From an uncultured Pseudoflavonifractor sp. (GTDB lineage Bacteria > Bacillota > Clostridia > Oscillospirales > Oscillospiraceae): a DNA stretch of 64,000 bases. Position numbers and translations under genes: made by a program. Positions 45,123-54,466 of the stretch are shown piece after piece (the first letter of the stretch is position 1; every line of letters begins with the position of its first letter). The notes under the pieces were generated by a model that searched no databases, was not told the DNA's origin, and saw nothing but the letters and a program-made list of their open reading frames with translations. The stretch is taken from assembly GCF_944387805.1 (NCBI RefSeq), contig NZ_CALXGI010000001.1:95391-159390 (forward strand), written 5' to 3'.

Positions 45123-45641
45123 TCAGCCCTGGGCCTTGGCGGCCATATTCCTGGCAAAGTCCGCCGCGGCGGACAGGTCCGCCTGGTCAGGGTGGGAGAG
45201 GGCCTGGTCAAAATTGGCCAGGAAGCTGGCAACTTTGGGATCTCCCGGGGTCTTGGCGGCCATGGCCTCGTACCGGGCACGGACGGCGGCAGGCATCTTG
45301 CCCTGGCACATCCAGCCGCCCAGCACGGTGTTGCCGGCGGGGAGCAGGGCCTGGGTCCGCTGGAGAATGGCGTCAAAGTAGGCCGGGCTGCCGCCGAAGC
45401 CGGCGGTGCCGAAGAGGGCTACCTGCTTGCCGGACAGTTTGGCAAGCAGCTTCTGCACGTCCGGGGGGCAGACGCCCTTGTCCGTCCAGAAGCCCAGGAA
45501 CAGCACCTCCTCCCCAGGGACGGCGGTGTCCGGCCCCACGGACTCCAGCCGGGCCTCGCCGGCGGGGAGGGCGGCATAGATGGCGCGGGCCACCTGCTCG
45601 GTGTTGCCGGTGCCGCTGGAATACAAAACTGCATAGCGCAT
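45123..45641 (-). CDS. Flavodoxin-family protein
   Basis: A 172-residue protein with the FMN phosphate loop SSGTGNTEQVAR near the N-terminus (about 8-19), VLFLGFWTDKGVC, and ALFGTAGFGGSPAYFD matching the flavin-isoalloxazine loops. Flavodoxins carry single electrons or act with partner oxidoreductases. There is no gene close enough to name a partner. The 167 bases between it and the next gene contain only leader sequences. Confidence 0.85.
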   Translation of the reverse strand: MRYAVLYSSGTGNTEQVARAIYAALPAGEARLESVGPDTAVPGEEVLFLGFWTDKGVCPPDVQKLLAKLSGKQVALFGTAGFGGSPAYFDAILQRTQALLPAGNTVLGGWMCQGKMPAAVRARYEAMAAKTPGDPKVASFLANFDQALSHPDQADLSAAADFARNMAAKAQG

Positions 45642-45808
45642 GTGTACACATCCTTTCGGGAAATAAAAGCGAAATAAAACGGCCGGAAAACCTTCGGCTG
45701 GATGATCATATCACGTCTCAACGCCCTTGTCGAGGGAAAGACAGGATGTTATAATGGGGCTGTTATGAAAATGCAGGGCCATGAGCGGCCTGTAAGGAGG
45801 AGAGCGGG

Positions 45809-46174
45809 ATGGAAGGGATGTTCCTGCCGGTACTGTCTCACTTTCAAAATGAGAATATCTGGATTGCCAGCGACGGCAAGCTGCGCTATCAGGTGACCCC
45901 GACCACTGAGACCGGCGAGGACGGAACAGAAAAGCAGGTGCTGATAGCCGAGACCTGGGAGGGACCCTGGAGCAGGGAGTTTTCCGTTATCGAGGAGGTG
46001 GAGGAGTTCCCCATGACCGAGGACGGCATTGAGGATCTGCGTGCCTGGCTGATTCTGGAGAGCCTGGAGATCAACGACCGGCCGGATAAGAGCCTGGAGG
46101 AGAACATGGCTCGCAGGGAGGCGGCCATTCAGGCCAGAAAGGCCGCTGAAGATGAAAAGGGGAAGGAAAACTGA
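45809..46174 (+). CDS. Small acidic protein of unknown function
   Basis: A 121-residue acidic soluble protein starting at ATG 45809, eight bases after AAGGAGG. The N-terminal half is strand-rich (ENIWIASDGKLRYQVTP); the C-terminal third is a charged helix (about 88-121, RREAAIQARKAAEDEKGKEN). I do not recognise a family. Good start signal and terminator support that it is real. Confidence 0.65.
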   Translation: MEGMFLPVLSHFQNENIWIASDGKLRYQVTPTTETGEDGTEKQVLIAETWEGPWSREFSVIEEVEEFPMTEDGIEDLRAWLILESLEINDRPDKSLEENMARREAAIQARKAAEDEKGKEN

Positions 46175-46198
46175 CCTCTATTTCTTATAAAGCTGCAA

Positions 46199-46232
46199 AA
46201 AACCGCGCCTGTCATCTGACAGGCGCGGTTTT
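46199..46232. terminator. Bidirectional terminator
   Basis: AAAACCGCGCCTGTCA pairs with its complement across two bases, with A/T runs on both sides. It separates the convergent small gene and M14-SLH gene. Confidence 0.92.
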
Positions 46233-46243
46233 TATTATGGGTT

Positions 46244-49200
46244 TCAGGCCTCCGCGGTGGCGAAGAGGTCGGCGGCCCGGAGAATCAGAACGGCCAGCTC
46301 AGCCCGGGTGGCGGTGGCTTTGGGGGAGAGTGTGTCTCCCGTGCCGGTGCCGGCGACCAACCCGGCCTCCACGGCCCAGGCCATGGCGTCGGCGGCGTAG
46401 CCGGAGATGTCAGCAGTGTCGGTGTAGGCGCTCAGGTCGGCTCTGCCGCTTACATCCAGCCCCAGGGAGGCGGCGTAGTTGTACAGCATGACCACGGCCT
46501 GCTCCCGGGTGAGGGCGGCGGTGGGGTAGAAGGAGCCGTTGCTGCCCTGGACCACGCCGGCGGAGGCGGCCCAGTTGACGGCGTCGGCGTACCAGACGCC
46601 GTCGGCCACGTCGGAGAAGCCGGCAGACACAGCCTCGGGGGAGCCGGCCATCCGGTACAGAACCATGGCCAGCGCGCTGCGGTCAGTGGTGCTCAGGGGG
46701 AGGAAGGCGCCCTTGCCGTTGCCCTGGAGCAGGTCCTGGGCGGTGGCGCTGCCCACGGCCTCAGCAAACCAGTCGCCGGTATTCACGTCGGTGTACTTGG
46801 CGGCGGCCAGAGCCTTGGCGTTGTCGCCGCTGTCAGCGCTGCCGGTGCAGATGCCGCCCAGCAGGCTGGCAAAGGCGGTGTTGCTGATGAAGTTGAACTC
46901 ATCCCGCTGGTGGACCTTGTTGGTCAGAGTGTTGGCAAAGAGAACCAGGTTCAGGCCGCTGCCGTGGTACTCAATGGCCTGGATGGAGTTGTCCAGGAAG
47001 TCGGCATAATGCTCGCCGGTGCTGGGCAGGAAGCCCTCCAGCAGTTCCCTGGAGCCGTCCAGCTGCACCAGCACCTGGGCACCGTCGGGGATGGCGGAGA
47101 AGTAACCCGCGCCGTAGCCGTAGAGGACGTCGTCGCCCTCGGCCACATAGCTGGCGGTCACCAGGCTGTCGGTGGGATAGGTCACATAGGCCAGAGCGTC
47201 CATGGCGGAGCGGTCCACGGTCTCCCGGACCAGCTGTCCCTCGGCAAAGAGAGACACGGCGGAGCGCATGGCGTTGGAGCCGTAGCCGATGTAGGGGGTG
47301 CCGGACTTGACGGCGGCCAGGGCCTGGTCGTCCAGAGCGGCGGCGCCGATGATGAGGTCAGCCTCAGCGGCGTTGTCGGTGACGGTGAAGCCCAGCAGCT
47401 CCATGGACTGCCGGTCATAGTTGTACTGGGCGGCGCCGCTGACCAGGGTGCTCTTGACAAAGCCGGTGCTGTTGTCGGCGGGCTTGCCGGAGATGTAGAT
47501 GACGGGGGCCTTGGTGATGGTCAGGGACAGGGGGGCGTCGGCAGCGGCCACGCCCTTGCCGGTGAGCAGGTAGGTCTGGGAGACAGTCTGCCAGTCGGCG
47601 TAGTCGCACAGGAAGGAGCCCTTGTCCTCGCCGGAGATGATCATGGCCACGGTCTTGCCGGCCCGCAGCAGGTCGTTGACGGCGGAGGTGGAATCCTCGG
47701 AGGCGTTGGACAGGATGACCTTCTCGCCGGTCACGCCGGTAAAGGCGGAGGACACAGTCCAGTCGTCGGAGACGGAGCAGGCGGCGGCGATGGCCTCATA
47801 GGCGGCGGGCTCGGCGCAGGTGACCATGTCAAAGCCGCGGGTATAGTTGAACGCAGTGATGCCCTCGGAGTAGAGCACGGGCCACCCGGTGATGACGGTG
47901 CCGTCGTAGAGCACGCCGTTGGCCACGCTCCGCTTGGCCTGGTACATGGAGACCACGGCGGTGCCGGCGGGATACTCCACGCCGTTGTAGGTGAAGGCCT
48001 TGCCGGCCACCATGATCTCAACGCCGTTGCGGGTGAGATAGGTGAGCATGTCGTCGGCAGCCTGGAGATTGCTCTGGTTGGCGCCGTCCAGAGGGATGAT
48101 GTAGCACTCGGGATAGAAGTTGCCGTTCTGGCCCTCGCCGTCGTACTCGGGACGGAACAGGTCAGCTTCGGCGCCCTCTACATCGTACTGGTCGCAGAAC
48201 CACTGGCCCACCAGGTCATAGGCATCGGAGTTGGCGTTGGTCACGCCGCGCTCGAAGATCTTGGTCTGGCAGAGCAGGTAGCTGTCCTTGTTCTGGGCAA
48301 TGTAGTCGCTCTGGCCCAGCTGGCCGTAGGCCAGGGCGGTGACCATGTAGTCGTCGTAGGCGGGGACCTCAACGGTGTAGGAGACAGTGCCGTGGAGCAT
48401 GGCGTACTGGGGGGTGTAGCTGGTGGACATGTCGTCCCAGGGGTCGTACCACTGGGTCTGGTAGCTGCCGTCGGCGTTGACTTCGCCGGTGTAGCTCAGA
48501 TAGTCGCGCTGGGGGGTAACATAGCTGTTGTGGCCGTCGTTGTTGGCCACAGCGGCAATGCCAAGGGCCTCGCCGCCGGTCATCAGATGCTCGGCCAGCA
48601 GGTCGTACTCAAAGTTGGGCTCGTGAGGGGGATCGCAGGGCTCGCACTGGAAGGTCTCCACCCGGCCGTGGAACTCGGCAAAGCTGACAGGGTTCCACTC
48701 GGCGATGAGGGCGGTCATGTTCTGAGTCTCAGCCTGGGTCTGGAAGGAATTGTCCCGGTTCAGGTCAAAGCCGCCGGAGGAGGTGCGGGTCAGATAGGTG
48801 CGGCCCTCCACGTTCTCCTCGGGCACCAGAATGAAGAACACGTCGCTGAGCAGGTCGTCCACGTTGACGGCCTCGGTCTCGATGGTATAGTACTTCTCCA
48901 GATCCACCACGGTGGAGATGTCGGCGGTGGTGCCGTCGGCGTTCTTGCCCTTGATGTAGCCCAGGTAGGTGGCGGTGTCGGACACCAGGTCGGGCACGGC
49001 CACGGAACCGGCCTCGCCCTCGGGGCCCATCTGGGCGGCCAGCTCGGCCTCACCTTCGGCGGTGAAGCCGGTGAGCTTGTCGTAGTCGATGGTGCCGTCG
49101 CCGGCGGCGGCGTTGAGGAGCATCCAGGCAAAGGCGGTGACGCCGTCGCTGGCGGCCACCTCGTTGGCGTGGACGTTGGAGTACATCACGGGCACCTGAT

Positions 49201-50038
49201 AGTCGCCCAGAGTGCCGTTCTCAATCTTGGCGATGAGGCCGGTGGGGTCGCTCTCGGCCTCCTCCTTAATCTCCTTCCACTTTTCCACGGCGGCCTTGTC
49301 CTTGGCCACGATAAGGTAGGGCATATCCAGACTGGTCATGCCGTTGTCGCCCTGGCTCATGCCCATGGAGAACTTCTCCACGTACAGGTCGGTGTTCTCG
49401 GCGGCAAAGGCCACCATCTCGTCGATGGCCTCGTAGACCTCGCTCATGGTGTGGAACTGGTCGTAGGGGGCGATCTTCACGCCCACAGCGCCCAGAGTCT
49501 CATTGCCGGCCTGGGCGGTCAGGTTGAAGTAGCCGCACACGTCCATGTAGTAGCCGCCGTTGACGTGAGGTACGCTGAAGTCGTCCAGGAAGTAGCAGGT
49601 GTTGGCAAAGGTCAGGGTCACATACACCTGGCCGTCAGCCTCTTCGGCGGAGGAGACCAGATTGGTGAAGAAGGGGGTCTCCCCATCCTTGCACATCCAG
49701 GTGTCCAGGGCGCCGCCCTCGGTCTGGTTGGGGAACAGGGCGTCGTCCAGGTAGTCCTGGGTTTCATCGGGCACCAGGGACCACACAGCCTCAGCGGCGG
49801 CGGCCTTGGCCTGGTCCAGGGTCATGTCCACCGGCAGCATGACTTTGAAGGTCCGCTCGGCGGTGAGGGAGATGGCATTGTCGCCGCCGTCCTCAGTGGT
49901 ATTGACAAAGGTTGCGGCGGGGGCGGAGCTGGCCTCTGTCTCCGCCGCAGCGGCGGGCAGGGACACCAGCGACAGGCACATGGCCAGCGCCAGAATCAGG
50001 GACAGCCACTTTTTGGGCGCGTGGGTACTGCTTTTCAT
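46244..50038 (-). CDS. Cell-surface M14 zinc carboxypeptidase with SLH repeats
   Basis: A 1264-residue exported protein from ATG 50038 (AAAGG before). The signal peptide covers about 1-30 (ending AAAAETEA). The M14 catalytic domain has the zinc ligands His and Glu in SNVHANEVAASDG, FDLNRDNSF and a later His in FAEFHGRVETF. A long middle region of unclear domains follows (about 650-1080). Three S-layer homology repeats end the protein (about 1090-1264: DVNTGDWFAEAV, FSDVADGVWYADAV, YTDTADISGYAADAM), which bind cell-wall polymers. It should degrade peptides or peptidoglycan stems at the surface. Confidence 0.88.
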   Translation of the reverse strand: MKSSTHAPKKWLSLILALAMCLSLVSLPAAAAETEASSAPAATFVNTTEDGGDNAISLTAERTFKVMLPVDMTLDQAKAAAAEAVWSLVPDETQDYLDDALFPNQTEGGALDTWMCKDGETPFFTNLVSSAEEADGQVYVTLTFANTCYFLDDFSVPHVNGGYYMDVCGYFNLTAQAGNETLGAVGVKIAPYDQFHTMSEVYEAIDEMVAFAAENTDLYVEKFSMGMSQGDNGMTSLDMPYLIVAKDKAAVEKWKEIKEEAESDPTGLIAKIENGTLGDYQVPVMYSNVHANEVAASDGVTAFAWMLLNAAAGDGTIDYDKLTGFTAEGEAELAAQMGPEGEAGSVAVPDLVSDTATYLGYIKGKNADGTTADISTVVDLEKYYTIETEAVNVDDLLSDVFFILVPEENVEGRTYLTRTSSGGFDLNRDNSFQTQAETQNMTALIAEWNPVSFAEFHGRVETFQCEPCDPPHEPNFEYDLLAEHLMTGGEALGIAAVANNDGHNSYVTPQRDYLSYTGEVNADGSYQTQWYDPWDDMSTSYTPQYAMLHGTVSYTVEVPAYDDYMVTALAYGQLGQSDYIAQNKDSYLLCQTKIFERGVTNANSDAYDLVGQWFCDQYDVEGAEADLFRPEYDGEGQNGNFYPECYIIPLDGANQSNLQAADDMLTYLTRNGVEIMVAGKAFTYNGVEYPAGTAVVSMYQAKRSVANGVLYDGTVITGWPVLYSEGITAFNYTRGFDMVTCAEPAAYEAIAAACSVSDDWTVSSAFTGVTGEKVILSNASEDSTSAVNDLLRAGKTVAMIISGEDKGSFLCDYADWQTVSQTYLLTGKGVAAADAPLSLTITKAPVIYISGKPADNSTGFVKSTLVSGAAQYNYDRQSMELLGFTVTDNAAEADLIIGAAALDDQALAAVKSGTPYIGYGSNAMRSAVSLFAEGQLVRETVDRSAMDALAYVTYPTDSLVTASYVAEGDDVLYGYGAGYFSAIPDGAQVLVQLDGSRELLEGFLPSTGEHYADFLDNSIQAIEYHGSGLNLVLFANTLTNKVHQRDEFNFISNTAFASLLGGICTGSADSGDNAKALAAAKYTDVNTGDWFAEAVGSATAQDLLQGNGKGAFLPLSTTDRSALAMVLYRMAGSPEAVSAGFSDVADGVWYADAVNWAASAGVVQGSNGSFYPTAALTREQAVVMLYNYAASLGLDVSGRADLSAYTDTADISGYAADAMAWAVEAGLVAGTGTGDTLSPKATATRAELAVLILRAADLFATAEA

Positions 50039-50125
50039 CTGTTTCACCTTTCCTTCTCTCAAATCGCGGGCACACATAGAATAAAAATACGAAAACCTCA
50101 CAACTTGATGAATAATTATGAAAGA

Positions 50126-50154
50126 ATAATACCACTGAGAGAGAAAAGTGTCAA
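50126..50154 (-). promoter_or_regulatory. Promoter of the M14-SLH gene
   Basis: On the minus strand TTGACA (50154-50149), a 17-base spacer and TATTAT (50131-50126), about 90 bases before the start. Confidence 0.8.
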
Positions 50155-50278
50155 CTGTCCAAATGGTAAAATGCAGACAAAATAGAGCAGTTAAAATGGG
50201 GATATATTGTGTAAAACAGAAGATAAGAAGTGAGGAGCTATCCGGAACAGGGCGGAATACCGCTAAAAACGGGAACAA

Positions 50279-50313
50279 AAAAAGCGCCCTGCCGGAAGGG
50301 CAGAACGCTTTTT
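50279..50313 (-). terminator. Terminator of the Dabb gene
   Basis: AAAAAGCG and CGCTTTTT flank an inner CTGCC/GGCAG stem. T-runs on the minus strand follow the Dabb gene stop at 50326. Confidence 0.85.
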
Positions 50314-50325
50314 GCGCCGGAATAT

Positions 50326-50628
50326 TCAGAAAGTAAAGTCCACAGCCACCCGCTGCTCCGCAGCCTTTTTAATGTAATCCGCCACCTTCAGATGTTCGGG
50401 GTGGTTGGCGTAGGCGGAGAGGGTGTCCGGGTTGTCGGTCTCTACAATGAGGGCCAGGTCGAAGTTGCCCTGGATGGAGCCAAGGTCAATACCCACCTCC
50501 ATGTGCTTTACCTCTGGGATGATCCCTGCCAGGGCCAGCAGGCGCTCCCGGACCAGAGCGCAGTTTTCCGCCCGGGATCTGCCCTCAGCCCGGTCTTTGA
50601 ACTTCCACACGACAATATGCTTGAGCAT
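50326..50628 (-). CDS. Dabb (stress-responsive A/B barrel) domain protein
   Basis: A 100-residue protein from ATG 50628, preceded by AAGGAGG. It starts MLKHIVVWKFKD, the Dabb opening, and ends with the small ferredoxin-like strand pattern (EVGIDLG, FDLALIVETDN, HPEHLKVADYI). Dabb proteins are dimeric and mostly of unknown reaction. Single-gene unit. Confidence 0.9.
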   Translation of the reverse strand: MLKHIVVWKFKDRAEGRSRAENCALVRERLLALAGIIPEVKHMEVGIDLGSIQGNFDLALIVETDNPDTLSAYANHPEHLKVADYIKKAAEQRVAVDFTF

Positions 50629-50861
50629 GGGAATAACCTCCTTTGCAGGGACGCCGGTGCGGACAAGGGGGGACAGCCAAAAATCCGGGGAGAAAACCCG
50701 CTGTGTTTTCACCAGAATGACCGTTGCGCCGGGCGTCTTGTTATATTATAATGCCTACGGCGCGGCGGAGCAAGACGGATTTCTGCCGCATACTGGAGCG
50801 TACGGGTCCTGAAACGCCATGTTCGAGGCCTGCGGTCTTTCTCATGAAAGAAGGAAAACAC

Positions 50862-51293
50862 ATGGAATATCGGATGAATCGGAGCCTGAGGACGTCCTAT
50901 CAGCTGGCGGGCGTGGTGTTCCTGGCGGCGGCGGTGCTGCTGTGGGTGTGCAGCGCCCTGGAGCTGATGGGGGCGGACAGCCTGCGGCTGATGTGCCGCA
51001 TCGGCGCTGTGGTGGTGGCGGTGCTGGGCGTCGTGTCCCTGCTGAGGCCCGCACGGGCCTGCGTCCGGCTGGAGGATGACGATACCCTCCGCTGCTGCGA
51101 CGGCTACGGCCCGGCCAAGCGGATTGCCGCCGGCGACATCACCCGGGTGGATCTGCTGGGCGGCCGCCGGATGGCGATTTACCTGAAGAGCGGCCGGCGT
51201 GTAAATCTGGAGTTTCTCTTTGAGAGGCGCGAGATTTTTCTGGCTGAGCTGCGGTCCAGGGGCATCCCGGTGGAGACTCCGGCCAAGCGATAG
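50862..51293 (+). CDS. Small membrane protein, PH-like C-terminus
   Basis: A 143-residue protein with two hydrophobic segments (about 13-34 and 43-62), then a soluble domain with strand pattern (ACVRLEDDDTLRCCDGY, ITRVDLLGGRRMAIYLKSG). The strands suggest a bacterial PH-like fold; no family is certain. I chose ATG 50862 (AGAAGGAA upstream); an in-frame ATG at 50844 is possible. Confidence 0.55.
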   Translation: MEYRMNRSLRTSYQLAGVVFLAAAVLLWVCSALELMGADSLRLMCRIGAVVVAVLGVVSLLRPARACVRLEDDDTLRCCDGYGPAKRIAAGDITRVDLLGGRRMAIYLKSGRRVNLEFLFERREIFLAELRSRGIPVETPAKR

Positions 51294-51310
51294 AAAAATA
51301 AGAGAACGGA

Positions 51311-51352
51311 AGCGGAGCGCCGCGCCCTGGGAAAGGGGCGCGGCGCTCCGCT
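51311..51352. terminator. Strong GC-rich hairpin terminator
   Basis: A 17-bp stem (AGCGGAGCGCCGCGCCC) after the membrane-protein stop. T-content is low, so efficiency is uncertain; it lies 75 bases from the convergent zinc-ribbon gene. Confidence 0.65.
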
Positions 51353-51426
51353 GTTGCGGGAAGCCGGGGGAGGAGTATGCCGCGGCGGGGCGGAGCGTGG
51401 GTTTCACAGCTTCCGTTGCGCGCGGA

Positions 51427-53121
51427 TCAACTGTTCAGCGGATACAGGGTAATGACGTCTTCGGTCAGAAGGGTGAGGGCGCCGTTGGGAGAGACGGTAT
51501 AGAGGTCTGCAAGGCCCGTGTCCTCGTGGTACAGGGCAAGGCCGGTCTGCCTGCCCATCAGGGCGACATCCAGATAGACGCCGCCGTCCTCCAGTATGGG
51601 GAGCTCCAGCGGTATGGGAGCGCCCTCGCCGTCAGAGAGAAGGAAACGGGTAATGCCATTGTCATCGGCGGAACAGAGAATCGTATTATCCATGGTGACC
51701 ACGGCAAATTCGTTTCCCTGGGTCAGAAGGACCGGCTCGCCGCCGGCCCGGAGGGCATAATAGTCCCGCGATCCCGATGTACCCTCGGGGAGGATGTAGA
51801 GCAGGAGGGACAGGTCGGGGGAGGCACTCAGCAGAGAGAGCCTATGTCCCTGAGCCAGCACCTGGGAGGTGGGGGTGCCCCACAGGCCGTCAAAACGGTA
51901 GAGGGTATTTTTCTCGCTTGGGCCGGTGGTCTGGACCACAAGGCTGTCTCCGTCCAGGGCGGCATAGGCGGCCGAGATGGCGGTGCCTTCCGGAAATACA
52001 GGCGAGGCGGCCGCTTCCCGGTCCAGAAGCCAGAGTCCGCGGTCGGTATTCAAAGCCTTCTCCAGCAGAGTGGGCACATTGTACTGGAAGATCATAACGG
52101 TAGTGGCGGTAGTATGGATGCTCCGGGGGGTGGTGTAGGTGGGGGCGCAGATAGACTGGGCCGTAAAGGCCCCGATTTGAATGGGCGCTTCCCCTTCGCG
52201 GTAGAACCAGGTGGAAGTGCCGCTGTCATCCTCCGTGACATAGAGAAGCTGGGTGCAGTCCCGGTTGGAGAGCAGGCCTGCCGAGAGGGAGAGGCAATCG
52301 GTGAGCTGAGCGCTCTCCCCGTTCTTCCAGGCATACAGGTGGAGACTTCCGCCGTGCATAGAGACATAGTACACAGTGCCGCTGTCAGTGACCAGGATGG
52401 GAGAGATGTCGTCCGCGGGCAGGCCCTGGGACTGGCCGCCGTCCAGGGAGAGATAATAGTAGCGGGGGCCGGACTGGGGAACAAGCGCCGTCTCCCATAC
52501 AAGGGACTTGCCGCTGTAAGAGAGAAAGGCGGAGTAGGAGGCGTCCTCCGCCGCGGTCTCCGGCTGGCCGTCCTCCCGCTGGAAAAAGAGATGGTGCTCT
52601 CCGTCCGCCCAGACGGCGGTGCTCCCGTCAAAGGAGAGCGTGCAGCTCTGCGCCTGCTCCGCCAGAGTGGTGCAGCCCTGGGCATCGGCCCGGTACAGGG
52701 TGCCGCCGGCGTCGGCCGCCAGAAGTACAGACTTATCCCCGGAGATATCGGCGGAGCGGAAGGCGGCGCTCCCGGCCTGGAGGGCCGCCACCTGTTCCTC
52801 GCCGCGCCACAGTTCCACCTGCGTGCCGTTCTCCCTAACGAGAAAGAAGAAGGAAGCCTCGCTGTCCAGGACAAAGGACTGGTCCAGCGGGGCCGGACGG
52901 GTGAGAAAGAAAGCCAGGGCGCCCGCTGCCGCGGCCAGGAGCAGCACTGCGGAGAGCACCAGCGGGAGCAGCCGCCGTTTTGGGCGGGCCGGGGCGGCCG
53001 GCTGCTTTGGCGCAGCCGCTTGGGGCTGCGGGGGCGTCTCCCGAGTGGGGAGGGGGGCGCCGCAGCGTCCGCAGAAGCGGTCGTCGGGGCCGTAGGGGAA
53101 GCCGCAGTTGGGACAGAACAC
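51427..53121 (-). CDS. Zinc-ribbon, membrane-anchored beta-propeller protein
   Basis: A 564-residue protein. I chose GTG 53121, nine bases after AGGAGG, so the protein begins MFCPNCG; the ATG at 53142 would add RRRCP in front. The zinc ribbon (FCPNCG ... FCGRCG) is followed by a Pro/Ala-rich linker, a membrane segment (about 55-75) and ~480 residues of outward beta strands with repeated W/D/G turns, as in beta propellers. Function unknown; possibly a cell-surface sensor or scaffold. Confidence 0.7.
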   Translation of the reverse strand: MFCPNCGFPYGPDDRFCGRCGAPLPTRETPPQPQAAAPKQPAAPARPKRRLLPLVLSAVLLLAAAAGALAFFLTRPAPLDQSFVLDSEASFFFLVRENGTQVELWRGEEQVAALQAGSAAFRSADISGDKSVLLAADAGGTLYRADAQGCTTLAEQAQSCTLSFDGSTAVWADGEHHLFFQREDGQPETAAEDASYSAFLSYSGKSLVWETALVPQSGPRYYYLSLDGGQSQGLPADDISPILVTDSGTVYYVSMHGGSLHLYAWKNGESAQLTDCLSLSAGLLSNRDCTQLLYVTEDDSGTSTWFYREGEAPIQIGAFTAQSICAPTYTTPRSIHTTATTVMIFQYNVPTLLEKALNTDRGLWLLDREAAASPVFPEGTAISAAYAALDGDSLVVQTTGPSEKNTLYRFDGLWGTPTSQVLAQGHRLSLLSASPDLSLLLYILPEGTSGSRDYYALRAGGEPVLLTQGNEFAVVTMDNTILCSADDNGITRFLLSDGEGAPIPLELPILEDGGVYLDVALMGRQTGLALYHEDTGLADLYTVSPNGALTLLTEDVITLYPLNS

Positions 53122-53251
53122 AGGGCATCGCCTCCTGAACATAGGGATTGACCGGGGAGTTTGGATTCAGATTTATCCTAACATACCGGGGGGAGGATGG
53201 CAAGAATGGGGGAGGAAAAAGCGGGCTGCCTATCCAAAAGCGGTGAAATGA

Positions 53252-53280
53252 GTGACAAAAGGGAGAAAATGTGCTATACT
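53252..53280 (+). promoter_or_regulatory. Promoter of the lipoprotein gene
   Basis: GTGACA (53252-53257), 17-base spacer, TATACT (53275-53280), 50 bases before the ATG. Confidence 0.75.
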
Positions 53281-53329
53281 GACGCTAATTATGCGTATGC
53301 CGCGTTTTGGAAAGAAAGGACAATGCACA

Positions 53330-54214
53330 ATGAAATGGATGAAGCGTACGGCAGCTCTGGGGGCTGCCGTGATACTGACGGTTTCTCTTGCGGCGTGTTC
53401 CGGCGGGGACGCCGACGAGACGGTGGCCGCCGCTCTGGAAAAGGTGAAGAGCGCCGCCAGCGTGGATGCTGTGCTTGAGATGACGGCGGAATATGCCTCC
53501 GAGGATCAGACGCTGTCAGTCACCAACCGGATGACTCTGACCGCCTTCCAGGACCCGCTGAAGCTCAAGGCGGAGATAGCGCTGAATATGGCCAGCGGGG
53601 AGGATGACTATTCTCGTACCATTACCATGTACGCCCAGAGAGATGGGGAGGATCTGGTGCAGTACGCCACCGACGGCAGCTACTGGGCCAAGCAGACCAC
53701 CACCCAGGAGGTGCTGGATACCTATAATGTGGGGGACACCCTGGCTTTTTATGTGTCTGAGGCCTCCGGCTTCCGCGGAAACGGCACCGAGACTGTCAAC
53801 GGCGCTGACGCGGAGAAGTACACCGGCGCCATCAGCGGCAAGCCCCTGGTGGAGATTTTGGACGCCGACGGGTACCTGGAGTCCATCTCCTCCATGTCCG
53901 AGGACCAGCAGGAGAAGATACGGGCGAATCTGGAGGGCATGCCCGCTGCCGAGATCACTGTATGGGTGGACCGGGAGGGCTATCTGGTCCAGATGGAGAT
54001 GGATATGCTGAAGGTTGTGAGCAACATGGAAGCCAACATCGACGAGACCCTGGGCCACCCCGCCGCCATGGAGGAGGAGAGCATCAATGAACTGGTGGGC
54101 GCATCGATCCGCCTGACCTGCTCCAACTTCGGCGCGGCCACCGACTTTGAAATTCCTGCCGAGGCGCTGGAGGCGGTGGATCTGACCACAGCCGGACAGA
54201 GCGCCGGGGAGTAA
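53330..54214 (+). CDS. Lipoprotein of DUF6612/LppX-like type
   Basis: A 294-residue lipoprotein (AAAGAAAGGA before ATG 53330). The lipobox LAAC follows a hydrophobic signal (about 6-22). The mature part is a beta-rich fold with alternating strands (DAVLEMTAEYASEDQTLSVTNRMTLTA, PLKLKAEIALNM), resembling the LppX/LolA-like cup fold of DUF6612 proteins. These may carry lipids or sense envelope stress; function is unproven. Confidence 0.75.
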   Translation: MKWMKRTAALGAAVILTVSLAACSGGDADETVAAALEKVKSAASVDAVLEMTAEYASEDQTLSVTNRMTLTAFQDPLKLKAEIALNMASGEDDYSRTITMYAQRDGEDLVQYATDGSYWAKQTTTQEVLDTYNVGDTLAFYVSEASGFRGNGTETVNGADAEKYTGAISGKPLVEILDADGYLESISSMSEDQQEKIRANLEGMPAAEITVWVDREGYLVQMEMDMLKVVSNMEANIDETLGHPAAMEEESINELVGASIRLTCSNFGAATDFEIPAEALEAVDLTTAGQSAGE

Positions 54215-54259
54215 ACATCCTGTATCCGTTTTATAAAATAATAAATATAATAATGTAGC

Positions 54260-54288
54260 AAAAGGGGGTGGCGCTGCCAGCCCCTTTT
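54260..54288 (+). terminator. Terminator of the lipoprotein gene
   Basis: AAAAGGGG-TGGC pairs with GCCA-CCCCTTTT (12 of 13), followed by TTTTTT. Confidence 0.9.
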
Positions 54289-54371
54289 CTTTTTTCAGCG
54301 GAACTTTTTGGCGGGAAAAACGTCTGAAAAACAGCAGATTCTGGAACAGAGAGAAAAAGACAGGGTTCCCG

Positions 54372-54400
54372 TTGCTTTTTCCAGGATAAGCCGCTATAAT
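54372..54400 (+). promoter_or_regulatory. Promoter of the SLH gene
   Basis: TTGCTT (54372-54377), 17-base spacer, TATAAT (54395-54400), about 66 bases before the ATG. Confidence 0.75.
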
Positions 54401-54466
54401 TATGTCAAGTGCAGCAACCCGCCTTACAGCGGGGGGCAAGGACGAGCCCAAATTTGGAGGTGCGCT

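Noticed and set aside
46910..50185. 1091-codon plus-strand frame opposite the M14-SLH gene
   Set aside because: Gly/Val/His-rich shadow frame with no signal, start or domain; the minus strand encodes the peptidase.
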